Shown here in pieces: positions 1 through 7,965 of a stretch of 19,663 nt of DNA. The notes below the pieces were generated by a model. The model saw only the letters and a list, made by a program, of their open reading frames with translations. It did no database searches and was not told where the DNA came from. Position 1 is the first letter of the stretch. Every line of letters begins with the position of its first letter. The stretch is taken from contig DAOOVW010000030.1 of assembly GCA_035370465.1 (NCBI GenBank), positions 1 to 19,663 on the forward strand. Reading direction: 5' to 3'. The DNA comes from a bacterium. Lineage in GTDB: Bacteria; Ratteibacteria; UBA8468; B48-G9; JAFGKM01. The translations under genes were made by a program, and so were the position numbers.

Positions 1-145
1 TTATTTGATAAAAAAATTTGAACTTTAACTTTGCTTTTAATATAGTATAAAACTGGATAAATATTCTTATCAGAAAGACAGGGTTGAGTAAATACTTACA
101 TATATTAAAGTCAGCACACTCTATATTTACGGCAAAATATATTAA

Positions 146-1942
146 TTAAATATGAGAGGGATTGAAGGAAGCAGTTATAAATTTGCCATCTATTAGTTCT
201 TTTATTTTTTTTGGTATTTTATCATCAATTTTAATAAGAAATTTCCATATATGTTTTTTCCCAATAACAGGAGGAAATGATTCTCCTGAATAAATAATTT
301 TTAAATTATCCTCTTTTATTATCTCTTCAACCATTTTTTTCCTTTTTTCCAAAGGTGTTTTTTTACTTCCTTTAATTTCTATTTTTAATAATTTTGAAAA
401 TGGTGGATATCCAATTTGTTTTCTTATTTTTATTTCTTTTTCAAAAAAAATATCTTCATTTCTTTCTTTTATTGCCTTGAAAATTTCAAGTTCAGGGCTC
501 CCTGTTTGTATTATAAGAAAACAGGTATTTTGAGTCACTGAAAGAAATTTATGGACAAGAATAAAAAATTTTTCTTCTGCTGAAAAATCATTTAAATTTA
601 GGTATAAATCAGCATTTGAAAAAATAATAAGTCCAAAATCAAACTTTTTTATAACTTTCTCAATAATCCCTGTCCCAATTAGAATATCAAATTCATCATC
701 AATTATTTTTGACTCCCCTGTGAACTTCTCTATTTTTAAATTTTTATATGTTTGTTTTAAAACATTTGCCATTTTTTCAATTCCATATGATTTAAATGTT
801 ATTTTTTTACTACCACATTCAGGGCATTTTTTTTCAAATTCAAAATATGTTTTGCAATATTTACAAAAAAGGGTCTTACCATCATCAGATAAAGTCAATA
901 ATGTGGAGCAATTTTTACATGTAAATTTATAATTACATTTTTCACATATTAGAATTTTACTTCCGCCCTTTCTGTTATGAACAATTGCTACTTTTTTCTT
1001 TTTTATTATTGTCTCTTCCATAAGAGATACTGCCTCTTTTGTAAGAAAAGTTAAGTTTTTATCCATTAGTCCTTTTCTTAACTTCAAAATATATATTTGA
1101 GATGGGTTTTCTTCTTTTCCAAGCACAACTGAACCATATCTGCCATTTTTTATATCTAAATAATTTTCAACAGAAAGACAATTTTCACCAATATATAAAG
1201 AAGTGCCTATTTTTTCATTTTCAAATTCAGCAATTTTTAATGTTTCATATTTAGGTGTTTGTCTTTCTAAATATGCCTGATTTGTTGCATCTTCAATTAT
1301 TATTGAAGAAGGGTCAGAAATTGGAAGAAATATACAAATTCTTGTCCCAATTATAATATTTCTTTCACCATTTGCTATTTCTACCCATTTTTCTCCTTTC
1401 TCTTTTCTTTTCATTTCTCCATAATATAAAATACAATTTTTAAATTCAGTATTTAAAAAAGAAAAATATTCTTTTGCTATTTCAACTTCTGGTAAAAGAA
1501 ATAAAACAGAGCCATCTTTTATGTTTTCTTTTATTAAATTTAAGTAATAATTCTTTTTCTCATCTTCCTTTTTAAAAATAATAATTTTTCTTTTGCCTTT
1601 TTCTTTTTTTCCCTTTTTCTCTTTTATATCAAAAGAGGTATGTCTGATGGGTAGTGTCCCTATTATTGAGAATATTGCCTGACCAAGTGAAGAAATAAAT
1701 GTCTCTGAAATAAAATTTGCTAATTGATAGAGATAAGAATTTATTATAGGACATTTATCATATACTTTTATTACTTTTTTAAGTTCTTGTTTTTCCCCTT
1801 TTTTAACACTTACAACAAAACCAACTTTTTTCGTTTTTCCAAAGGGAACAAGAACTCTAACAAAAGGAGCAATTTCTTTATCAATTAGATATTCAAATTT
1901 TTTATCAACAGGAATGTCAAAGACAACTTCAATTATATTCAT
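146..1942 (-). CDS. priA: Primosomal protein N' (PriA), ATPase-degenerate
   Basis: PriA normally recognises stalled forks and reloads the replicative helicase. This 598-residue protein is shorter than the roughly 730 residues of the E. coli protein. The zinc module is intact, with eight cysteines in four CxxC pairs (C333/C336, C342/C345, C360/C363, C373/C376), and the C-terminal stretch keeps the family motif QIGYPPFSKLLKI near residues 509-521. The N-terminal 3'-end-binding domain is recognisable (VVFDIPVDKKFEYLI, about 6-20). The helicase motifs are not: no GxGKT Walker A is present before DGSVLFLLPEVEIA (143-156), the DEEH box reads EDAT (217-220), and the QVAGRAGR arginine-finger motif is replaced around 463-472. 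ATP hydrolysis is therefore unlikely, while a scaffold role is plausible. The start overlaps the preceding methyltransferase stop by 14 nt. Identification as PriA is firm; loss of activity is inferred from motifs. Confidence 0.92.
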   Translation of the reverse strand: MNIIEVVFDIPVDKKFEYLIDKEIAPFVRVLVPFGKTKKVGFVVSVKKGEKQELKKVIKVYDKCPIINSYLYQLANFISETFISSLGQAIFSIIGTLPIRHTSFDIKEKKGKKEKGKRKIIIFKKEDEKKNYYLNLIKENIKDGSVLFLLPEVEIAKEYFSFLNTEFKNCILYYGEMKRKEKGEKWVEIANGERNIIIGTRICIFLPISDPSSIIIEDATNQAYLERQTPKYETLKIAEFENEKIGTSLYIGENCLSVENYLDIKNGRYGSVVLGKEENPSQIYILKLRKGLMDKNLTFLTKEAVSLMEETIIKKKKVAIVHNRKGGSKILICEKCNYKFTCKNCSTLLTLSDDGKTLFCKYCKTYFEFEKKCPECGSKKITFKSYGIEKMANVLKQTYKNLKIEKFTGESKIIDDEFDILIGTGIIEKVIKKFDFGLIIFSNADLYLNLNDFSAEEKFFILVHKFLSVTQNTCFLIIQTGSPELEIFKAIKERNEDIFFEKEIKIRKQIGYPPFSKLLKIEIKGSKKTPLEKRKKMVEEIIKEDNLKIIYSGESFPPVIGKKHIWKFLIKIDDKIPKKIKELIDGKFITASFNPSHI

Positions 1943-2789
1943 TTATTTTTTCTTTTAGATGTTTTATATATGACGGGTCTGTTCCACAACAACCACCTAT
2001 AAATTCCACAGGAAAATTTTTACACATAAAAAGGCAATTTTCTACAAATTCTTCTTTATTTTCAGGATATATAACTTCCCCATGTAGAAGTTTAGGAATT
2101 CCAGCATTTGGTTTTACCCATAATGATTTTTCTGTTAAAGAATATATTTTTTTAACAATTTCTTTCATTTGCTCTGAACCAACTCCGCAATTTATACCAA
2201 TTATTTTTACTTCTATATTTCTTGTCCAGCTGATATAATCCTCTATTGTGTTTCCCATAACTGTTCTATATTCTTTCCCAATCTGAAAGGAGAGACAGGG
2301 AATAATTGTAATTTGGAAATTTTTCTTTAAAATAGAATAGGCAATTTCAAGTTCAGAAAGGTCTGTAAATGTTTCCAGAACAATTATATCAACTTTCCCT
2401 ATAAAAAATTTTGCCTGAGATAAAAAAATCTCTTCACACTCTTCTTGTTTTATATTCCCATAAGGGTAAAGTAATTCACCAGTTGGTCCTATATCTCCCG
2501 CAACTAAAATATTTTTTTTATTCTTAACTTTTGTGGCAATTTCAATACTCTTTTCATTTATTATTTGATGTTTATCTTCTAATTTTTTTTTACTTAAACG
2601 GGCTTTATTTGCCCCAAAAGTATTTGTCAAAATTATTTCTGCACCACTTTCTACATATTCAGTATGTATTTCTTCTACAAGGTCATCTCTTTCAATACAG
2701 GCAAGTTCAGGCGTTAGACCCTTATAGCCCTTTTTTGTAAGATATGTCCCTATCGCTCCATCAATTAAAGTAATTTTCTTATTTCCCAT
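1929..2789 (-). CDS. Homocysteine S-methyltransferase domain protein (stand-alone)
   Basis: A 286-residue Hcy-binding zinc barrel matching the N-terminal homocysteine domain of MetH, or the BHMT/MmuM family. The three zinc-binding cysteines are visible: C201 in INCGVG and C267/C268 in GGCCGTDP. The N-terminal LIDGAIGTYL and NTFGANKARL motifs are typical of the family. It would transfer a methyl group to homocysteine to make methionine. It has no folate, cobalamin or reactivation domain, so it is either an S-methylmethionine/betaine-type enzyme or one part of a split cobalamin-dependent methionine synthase; the sequence alone cannot decide. It follows queD by 9 nt with no obvious Shine-Dalgarno and overlaps priA by 14 nt, so it is probably translated by coupling. 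The B12 uptake locus upstream makes the split-MetH reading attractive but unproven. Confidence 0.88.
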   Translation of the reverse strand: MGNKKITLIDGAIGTYLTKKGYKGLTPELACIERDDLVEEIHTEYVESGAEIILTNTFGANKARLSKKKLEDKHQIINEKSIEIATKVKNKKNILVAGDIGPTGELLYPYGNIKQEECEEIFLSQAKFFIGKVDIIVLETFTDLSELEIAYSILKKNFQITIIPCLSFQIGKEYRTVMGNTIEDYISWTRNIEVKIIGINCGVGSEQMKEIVKKIYSLTEKSLWVKPNAGIPKLLHGEVIYPENKEEFVENCLFMCKNFPVEFIGGCCGTDPSYIKHLKEKINEYN

Positions 2790-2798
2790 TTATAATTA

Positions 2799-3167
2799 TT
2801 ATTCCATATAACTTGCACATTGTTTTTCATTTTCCCATACAATTACTTTTTCTAATTTTATAGGTAAATTCTTTAATAGTTCCTTCAATTTAGTAAAAAT
2901 ATAGTAAGAAATATTTTCAGAAGTTGGGTTCGTTTTATTAAAAAAGGGAATAGTATTCAGGTTTTTGTGGTCTAATTGTTTTAAAATAAAATCTAATTTT
3001 TTTTTCAAGATACCAAAATCAATAAGAAGTCCTGTATTATCAAGAGTTGTCCCACTTACAATAATTTCAACTTTCCAATTATGTCCATGTAAGTGTTCAC
3101 ATTTACCTTTATAATTTTTTAATCTATGAGCAGATGAAAATCCCCCTATTACTTTTATTTTATACAT
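2799..3167 (-). CDS. queD: 6-carboxy-5,6,7,8-tetrahydropterin synthase (QueD family)
   Basis: Enzyme of the 6-pyruvoyltetrahydropterin synthase fold that converts dihydroneopterin triphosphate to 6-carboxytetrahydropterin in queuosine (7-deazaguanine) synthesis. Counting from the ATG chosen here (122 residues), the zinc ligands are H14 (FSSAHRL), H27 and H29 (HLHGHNW), the catalytic cysteine is C23 four residues before the HGH, D66-H67 sit in LDHKNLN, and E112 lies in the C-terminal WENE motif. The C-x3-HGH spacing favours QueD over eukaryotic-type PTPS. In-frame earlier starts exist (GTG at 3197, ATG at 3176), but they add a non-conserved tail, and the ATG at 3167 overlaps the murI stop by only 8 nt. 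No other queuosine genes are in the window. Confidence 0.9.
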   Translation of the reverse strand: MYKIKVIGGFSSAHRLKNYKGKCEHLHGHNWKVEIIVSGTTLDNTGLLIDFGILKKKLDFILKQLDHKNLNTIPFFNKTNPTSENISYYIFTKLKELLKNLPIKLEKVIVWENEKQCASYME

Positions 3168-3963
3168 TGGGAACATTATGGAGAGTATATTCTCCACTTT
3201 CCGGGAAAATTTTCCTAATGACTTTTTCAGTATAAGGACTTATATCACTAAAAAAAAGTTTTATTTTTCCTGTTTGCTTGTTATCTTTTAGGTTATTACT
3301 TTCTAAATATTTTTTAACATTTAATGCAACCTCATATGATGGGTCAACAATATTTACATTTCTCCCAATTGTCTCTTGAATAACCTTTTTCAAGTAAGGA
3401 TAATGAGTACAGCCCAATATTAAAGTATCAATATTCTTTTTTTTTAACCTTTTTAGATAATATTCTGCTATAAAATATGTACAGGGAGCAGTAAATAACC
3501 CTTCTTCTACAAGGGGAACAAATAAAGGGCAGGACATTGAGAAAACGGATATATTTTTATTATGTTTTTTGAGAAGTTTTTCATATTTTCTACTTAATAT
3601 AGTTGCAGAAGTTCCTATTATACCTACTCTTTTTTTCCCTGTTATTTCAATTGTTTTTTTAATTGCTGAGGAAACAACATCAATTATATTAAGAGAGGAA
3701 AATTTTCTTTTTAATAATTGTCCAGCAAGAGATGAAGCAGTATGACAGGCAATAATAATAACCTTTGGGTTAAATTTTAATAAAAAATTTACATCATCTA
3801 AGGCAAATTTTTCTATAAGTTTTTTTGATTTTGTTCCATAAGGAACTCTTGCAGTATCTCCAAAATAAATAATGTCCTCATATTTCAAAATATTTTTGAC
3901 TTTTTTAACAACACTTAATCCTCCTATTCCTGAATCAAATATTCCTATTGGATTTTTTTTCAT
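3160..3963 (-). CDS. murI: Glutamate racemase
   Basis: Interconverts L- and D-glutamate to supply D-Glu for peptidoglycan precursors in the cytoplasm. The 267-residue length is normal. The N-terminal IGIFDSGIGGLSVV and FGDTARVPYG motifs are canonical. The two catalytic cysteines are C73 in IACHTASS (the usual ACNTAS with N to H) and C185 in LGCTHYPYL. The ATG shares one base with the amidase stop (TAATG), indicating tight coupling with the upstream cell-wall gene, and the 3' end overlaps queD. The pairing of amidase and murI makes functional sense as a peptidoglycan pair. Confidence 0.96.
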   Translation of the reverse strand: MKKNPIGIFDSGIGGLSVVKKVKNILKYEDIIYFGDTARVPYGTKSKKLIEKFALDDVNFLLKFNPKVIIIACHTASSLAGQLLKRKFSSLNIIDVVSSAIKKTIEITGKKRVGIIGTSATILSRKYEKLLKKHNKNISVFSMSCPLFVPLVEEGLFTAPCTYFIAEYYLKRLKKKNIDTLILGCTHYPYLKKVIQETIGRNVNIVDPSYEVALNVKKYLESNNLKDNKQTGKIKLFFSDISPYTEKVIRKIFPESGEYTLHNVPNV

Positions 3964-5072
3964 TATTCAATTATCTTTCTTGATTTAAGATATTCAATTA
4001 TTGCATTACCAAGTGACTCTGCAATTGCCTGTCTTACCTCTGCATCTTTCAAATTTAATTCAATATTTGGATTACATATAAAACCAATTTCTACAAGAAC
4101 TGAAACCATCGGAGTGTATTTTAAAACATAGTAATTTCCTTCTTTCGCTCCTCTATCAGGAGTTAAAAGACGTTCTGCAAGTTTTTCCTGGACAAACTCT
4201 GCAAGAATTTTACTTTCTTCAATTGTGTTTGTGGTATTTAATTCCAGTAAAATATCTGTCAACATTCCTTCGTTTGTTGCCTCATCCCGTAAAATCCCTT
4301 CGTCATTAACTATTTTTGGTAAATTTTCAACTCTTTGTTTTGTTCTTGGATAATATGTCTCAAAACCATTTGCATCAAACCTGTTATATTTTGCTGAGTT
4401 TGTATGGACACAAAAAAACATATCTGCATTTAAAGTATTTGCCATTTGTACTCTCTCCTCTAATGTTAAAAAAACATCTTCATCTCTTGTTTGATAGACC
4501 TTTACATTAGAAGATTTACCAAAGTATTTGCGGAGATAATCTACCAGCCGTGATGAAACATCTAAATTGACATCTTTTTCTCTGAGACCAAAATTCCCTA
4601 TTGCACCAGTATCTTTTCCCCCATGTCCAGGGTCAATTAAAATAACATATGTATTCCCTTTTTGGCTTTTTTCTTCCACTTGAATTTTCCTTTGTGGAAT
4701 TGGATTTTCTTCCTTTGTTTCTGGGACTTGAGAAAAAATAGATGAAAAATTATCCAATGGGACAAGAACCTCTCCTTCAATTTCTTTTATAGGATATTTT
4801 AGATTTATTGTCTTATTTCCAAATATTACTTTATCTTCCCCAACCCTGAATTTTATTTCTTCACCCTTATAAATTATAAAAACCCTATCTTCTATTTTTC
4901 CCCAGGATTGTGGCTGTATAACATCTATCAGAGAATTTAAAGAAATATATGACTGGTCTTTTATAATATATGTTGGTAGTTTTCTTTCTTTAATAGCATC
5001 ATTTAAATTTAAAGAAAATAAGTTACAGGTCAATAAAACAAAAAATATTGAAATAATTTTTATCTTTTTCAT
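3963..5072 (-). CDS. N-acetylmuramoyl-L-alanine amidase (Amidase_3) with N-terminal stalk domain
   Basis: Periplasmic zinc amidase that cleaves the bond between MurNAc and the L-Ala of the stem peptide. An N-terminal hydrophobic signal sequence (about residues 4-20) precedes a copper-amine-oxidase-N-like stalk domain (about 24-115), a proline/charge-rich linker (about 116-140) and the Amidase_3 catalytic domain (about 142-369). The zinc ligands are H150 (DPGHGGKDTG), E165 (REKDVNLD) and H223 (CVHTNS), and the catalytic glutamate is E328 in VEIGFICN. A Cys at 16 follows LLT, which is not a convincing lipobox. The ATG at 5072 has no Shine-Dalgarno within 20 nt; a promoter-like pair lies so close upstream that a leaderless mRNA is possible. 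It shares a base with murI downstream. Confidence 0.95.
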   Translation of the reverse strand: MKKIKIISIFFVLLTCNLFSLNLNDAIKERKLPTYIIKDQSYISLNSLIDVIQPQSWGKIEDRVFIIYKGEEIKFRVGEDKVIFGNKTINLKYPIKEIEGEVLVPLDNFSSIFSQVPETKEENPIPQRKIQVEEKSQKGNTYVILIDPGHGGKDTGAIGNFGLREKDVNLDVSSRLVDYLRKYFGKSSNVKVYQTRDEDVFLTLEERVQMANTLNADMFFCVHTNSAKYNRFDANGFETYYPRTKQRVENLPKIVNDEGILRDEATNEGMLTDILLELNTTNTIEESKILAEFVQEKLAERLLTPDRGAKEGNYYVLKYTPMVSVLVEIGFICNPNIELNLKDAEVRQAIAESLGNAIIEYLKSRKIIE

Positions 5073-5083
5073 TTTTATTTATT

Positions 5084-5112
5084 ATTTTAATTTTTTTCCT
5101 TTTATAAGTCAA
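5084..5112 (-). promoter_or_regulatory. Possible sigma70-like promoter for the amidase-murI-queD group
   Basis: On the minus strand TTGACT (5112-5107) is followed by a 17-nt spacer and TAAAAT (5089-5084); each box has 5/6 matches to consensus. Transcription would begin about 5 nt before the amidase ATG at 5072, giving an essentially leaderless message, which fits the absence of a nearby Shine-Dalgarno. The surrounding 76-nt gap is very AT-rich, so a chance match is a real possibility. Confidence 0.35.
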
Positions 5113-5148
5113 TTAAATGTATAAGTTGGGAAATGGTATTTATGCAAA

Positions 5149-5952
5149 TTAACAATTTGTTTTTAAAAATTTTTCAGGGATGCCAAAAACATATGGCTTA
5201 CCAGAAAATGGGTTTTTGTGAACAATAACTTTTGTTTCATACGCCTCTTCAATTGTTTTGTAGTCAATTACTTCTTCTACTTTCCCTTCTTTTAAAATTT
5301 TTCCGTCTTTGAAAAGGAAAATACATTTACTATATTCAGAAGATATATTAAGGTTATGAAGGATTGTAATAATTGTTATTCCTTTTTCATTATATTTTTC
5401 AAGAATATCCATTATTTTGAATTCATGCCCAATATCAAGATGAGAAATTGGTTCATCAAGAATAATAACTTCCGTCTTTTGAGCAAAAAGTTGAGCAAGA
5501 AATACAAATTGTCTTTCTCCTTCTGAAAGTTCAAAGAGTTTTTTGTTGCTTAATTTTTTTATACCCAATTTTTCAAGAACTTCTTCAACTATTTCATAGT
5601 CAGCCACTCTTATTTTCTCAAATTTTGAAAGATGTGGGTATCTACCCATTAAAACAAACTCAAAAACAGTATAAGGAAAATAAACATTGATAGAAGATGG
5701 CAAAAAAGAAACATCTTTTGAAAGTTGAGGAAGAGATATTTTTTTTAATTCAGTTCCTTTAAAAAAAACATTACCTTTATAATTTTGAAGTATTTTTGTT
5801 AAAATTTTGACAAATGTGGATTTCCCCGAACCATTGGGTCCAATTATACCAACAAAATCTCCCTTTTTTATAGAAACATTTATCCCTTTAATCACCCTGT
5901 TTTTCCCATAAGAGAATTCTAAATTCTCCATTTTATAAATTTCCTCTACCAT
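5149..5952 (-). CDS. btuD: Cobalamin ABC transporter ATP-binding protein (BtuD-like)
   Basis: ATPase of the FecE/BtuD group energising the BtuC permease. Walker A GPNGSGKST (38-46), signature LSEGE (142-146), Walker B VIILDE (162-167) and the H-loop histidine H199 (ILHNLN) are all present. The Q-loop glutamine is not: the position normally reading LPQ reads FLPSS (around 84-87). The 267-residue length is normal. The ATG at 5952 overlaps the btuC stop by 7 nt and is preceded by AAGGGTGA; an alternative ATG at 5931 has GAGGAA nine bases upstream. The same fold serves iron siderophores and haem; B12 is assigned because the riboswitch opens this operon. Confidence 0.9.
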   Translation of the reverse strand: MVEEIYKMENLEFSYGKNRVIKGINVSIKKGDFVGIIGPNGSGKSTFVKILTKILQNYKGNVFFKGTELKKISLPQLSKDVSFLPSSINVYFPYTVFEFVLMGRYPHLSKFEKIRVADYEIVEEVLEKLGIKKLSNKKLFELSEGERQFVFLAQLFAQKTEVIILDEPISHLDIGHEFKIMDILEKYNEKGITIITILHNLNISSEYSKCIFLFKDGKILKEGKVEEVIDYKTIEEAYETKVIVHKNPFSGKPYVFGIPEKFLKTNC

Positions 5953-6914
5953 ATTTTTTCACCCTTAAAAAGTAAAAAAAGAAAAAACAACCCTCCCCAA
6001 AAACCAGTTATTACCCCAACAGGTATTTCAAGTGGTATTATAATAACTCTTGATAATGTATCTGAAAGTATAAGGAAAGTTCCACCTACAAAAATTGATA
6101 AAGGAAGAAGATGCTTATGAAGATTGCCAAAAATAATTCTTACAATATGAGGAATTATAAGTCCAACAAACCCAATTATTCCAGATAAACTAACACATAA
6201 AGCAGTAATTAAAGAAGCAATGAACAATATCTTCCTTTTCTCTTTTTCAACTTCAACTCCTAAGGTTATACTTTTTTCTTCTCCTATACTTAAAATATCC
6301 AATGTTTTATAAAAAACAATAGAGAAAAAAGAAAGAACTAAAATTATAGGAGAAAGAAATTTTATAAGAGGAAAAGGTGTTGACGAAAGGTCTCCTAGAA
6401 GATAAACAAATGTTTGTTGAAACTTTTCATTTTTGAAAACAGATAAGAGAAATAAAACAAGAGAAGAAAAAATAAAATTTAAAACAACCCCAAGTAAAAT
6501 TAAAGATGGATTTGAGAATTTTTTAAAATTACTTGCAAAAAGAACAATTGAAATACTCAAAATACCTCCAATAAATGCACAAAAAGGTATAATCAAAAAG
6601 TTATCAAAAATTACTCCTATACAAATACCCAAACATGCGCCACCTGATATTCCTAATGTATAACTTTCTGCCAAAGGGTTTTCTAAAATTGCCTGAAATA
6701 TAACACCTGAAATAGAAAGCCCTGCACCAACAACAAAAGATGTAATAACTCTCGGCAATCTTATTTTAAAAAGAATTGTTCTGTCAAGTTCTGAAAGAAT
6801 AGATGGATTGAAAATTGAACTTATTGAAAATGATTCACTGCCAATTAAGACAGAAAAAACAAATGAAAGAATAAACAACAAAAAAACAAACAGAAATTTT
6901 ATTTTAGTTTTCAT
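5946..6914 (-). CDS. btuC: Cobalamin ABC transporter permease (BtuC-like, FecCD family)
   Basis: Inner-membrane permease, 322 residues from the chosen ATG, with about nine or ten hydrophobic helices. The FecCD signature is clear: SISGVIFQAILENPLAES followed by YTLGISGGACLG, and later GIIGFVGLIIPHIVR and a C-terminal IPVGVITGFWGG. I chose the ATG at 6914 (MKTKIKF) rather than the in-frame GTG at 6959, because the upstream residues are polar and non-conserved and the first membrane helix begins directly after 6914. A repeat-bearing gap of 250 nt separates it from btuF, longer than any other junction in this locus. Specificity for B12 rests on the riboswitch and neighbours, not on the permease itself. 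Confidence 0.9.
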   Translation of the reverse strand: MKTKIKFLFVFLLFILSFVFSVLIGSESFSISSIFNPSILSELDRTILFKIRLPRVITSFVVGAGLSISGVIFQAILENPLAESYTLGISGGACLGICIGVIFDNFLIIPFCAFIGGILSISIVLFASNFKKFSNPSLILLGVVLNFIFSSLVLFLLSVFKNEKFQQTFVYLLGDLSSTPFPLIKFLSPIILVLSFFSIVFYKTLDILSIGEEKSITLGVEVEKEKRKILFIASLITALCVSLSGIIGFVGLIIPHIVRIIFGNLHKHLLPLSIFVGGTFLILSDTLSRVIIIPLEIPVGVITGFWGGLFFLFLLFKGEKIW

Positions 6915-6963
6915 TATGGGCTCATTGTAAAATTTTAGTGAATACCATTGGCAAGGCACATAG

Positions 6964-7110
6964 GTATAAGTTTTTAAAAGTGTAAAATGTAAAACGCAAA
7001 GTGTAAAACGACAATGTAAAATTGAAAATGAAATACAAAAAAAGAACGTTTTTAATTTTAAACTTTAAATTGTAATTTTAAACTTTACACTTTTAATTTT
7101 AAATTTATAC
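6964..7110. repeat. AT-rich imperfect inverted-repeat element between btuF and btuC
   Basis: A 147-bp stretch bounded by GTATAA (6964-6969) and its exact inverse TTATAC (7105-7110). The two halves are imperfect inverted copies, best seen in AAAAGTGTAAA (left, from about 6976) against TTTACACTTTT (right, to about 7094). Each arm is a run of short degenerate units of the GTGTAAAA/TGTAAAA type. It has no coding potential worth reporting and looks like a dispersed non-autonomous or palindromic intergenic repeat; only one copy is visible here. Confidence 0.55.
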
Positions 7111-7164
7111 ATCTCTAAATCCTCCACAAGACAGACGGCCGCTGAAAAACACACTTTGTGCCTT

Positions 7165-7965
7165 TTAACTACCTTGCTGAGCATTTATAAATTTATTTAT
7201 TTTAATACAAACATCAACAATACTTTCAGGTGTTGGACTTGCAATTTTATATTGTTCTATTTCCAATATTTTGTTTTCTTTAACTGCCTTTACACTACTT
7301 AATTTTTTAATATATTGGTCAAAATTTTCTCCCATTTCAATATAAATTATAACATCTGGGTTTCTTTTTACTACCTCTTCTATATTTATCTGAATCCATT
7401 TTTTTTCAATAGAAGCAAATATATTTTCCCCTCCTGATAACTTAATAATTTCGTTTATAAATGTATTTTTACCTGTTGTTATAAGTGGTTTCCATCCAAG
7501 AACAAAAAATACACTTTTTCTTTTTTTACATTTTAAATTTTTAAGTTTCTTTTTTGCTTTTTTAACAATTTCTTCTCCTTTTTCCTTTTTCCCAGTTATT
7601 TCTGAAAGTTGTATAAAATTTTTAAAAATGTCATTTATAGAAAAAAGTTCAGAAAGTACTAATGTTTTGATACCCAATTGATTTAATTTTAAAACACTTT
7701 CTTGCCTATTTCCTTCTTTTGAAGCAATAACTATATCTGGTTTTAAAAAAACAATTTTCTCAATATTGGGTTGTAACATACTTCCAATAATTTCTTTTCC
7801 CTTTTTATATTCTTCTTCGTCCTCTAAAGTCAATCCAATAATATTGTTCCCTTCTCCTAAAAGAATAAGATTTTCAGTTACATAAGGGCATAAAGAAACT
7901 ATTCTTAAATTTTCTGTTATAGCAAAAAAAGAAAAAAGAAACAAAATTAAAATTATTTTTTTCAT
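7165..7965 (-). CDS. btuF: Periplasmic cobalamin-binding protein (BtuF-like)
   Basis: Class III (BtuF/FecB-fold) substrate-binding protein, 266 residues. An N-terminal signal peptide (about 1-17, MKKIILILFLFSFFA) is followed directly by the mature start LRIVSLCPYVTENLILLG, the first conserved strand-helix of the family. LKPDIVIAS (about 74-82) and NPDVIIYIE (about 209-217) mark the two lobes. No lipobox cysteine is present, so it should be free in a periplasm, which argues for a diderm cell. The ATG overlaps the stop of the upstream prepilin-like gene (ATGA), implying translational coupling, and both sit behind the cobalamin riboswitch. No outer-membrane BtuB/TonB receptor is in the window. 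Confidence 0.9.
   Translation of the reverse strand: MKKIILILFLFSFFAITENLRIVSLCPYVTENLILLGEGNNIIGLTLEDEEEYKKGKEIIGSMLQPNIEKIVFLKPDIVIASKEGNRQESVLKLNQLGIKTLVLSELFSINDIFKNFIQLSEITGKKEKGEEIVKKAKKKLKNLKCKKRKSVFFVLGWKPLITTGKNTFINEIIKLSGGENIFASIEKKWIQINIEEVVKRNPDVIIYIEMGENFDQYIKKLSSVKAVKENKILEIEQYKIASPTPESIVDVCIKINKFINAQQGS

Noticed and set aside
1..145. Possible terminator or small gene after priA
   Set aside because: AT-rich with no GC stem, T-tract pairing or supported reading frame.
146..1942. PriA as a pseudogene
   Set aside because: The reading frame is intact over 598 codons with a full zinc module and conserved C-terminal motifs; only the ATPase motifs are lost.
6915..6959. GTG start at 6959 for btuC
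   Set aside because: It adds a polar, non-conserved 15-residue lead before the first membrane helix; the ATG at 6914 fits the family better, although its ribosome site is weak.
6964..7110. CRISPR array or tandem repeat
   Set aside because: The short GTGTAAAA-like units are degenerate, irregularly spaced and lack spacers; the symmetry is inverted, not direct.
7065..7112. 15-residue ORF in the btuF-btuC repeat as a real gene
   Set aside because: It has a good GGAGG but the peptide is low-complexity Lys/Ile/Phe produced by the AT-rich repeat; kept only as an observation.
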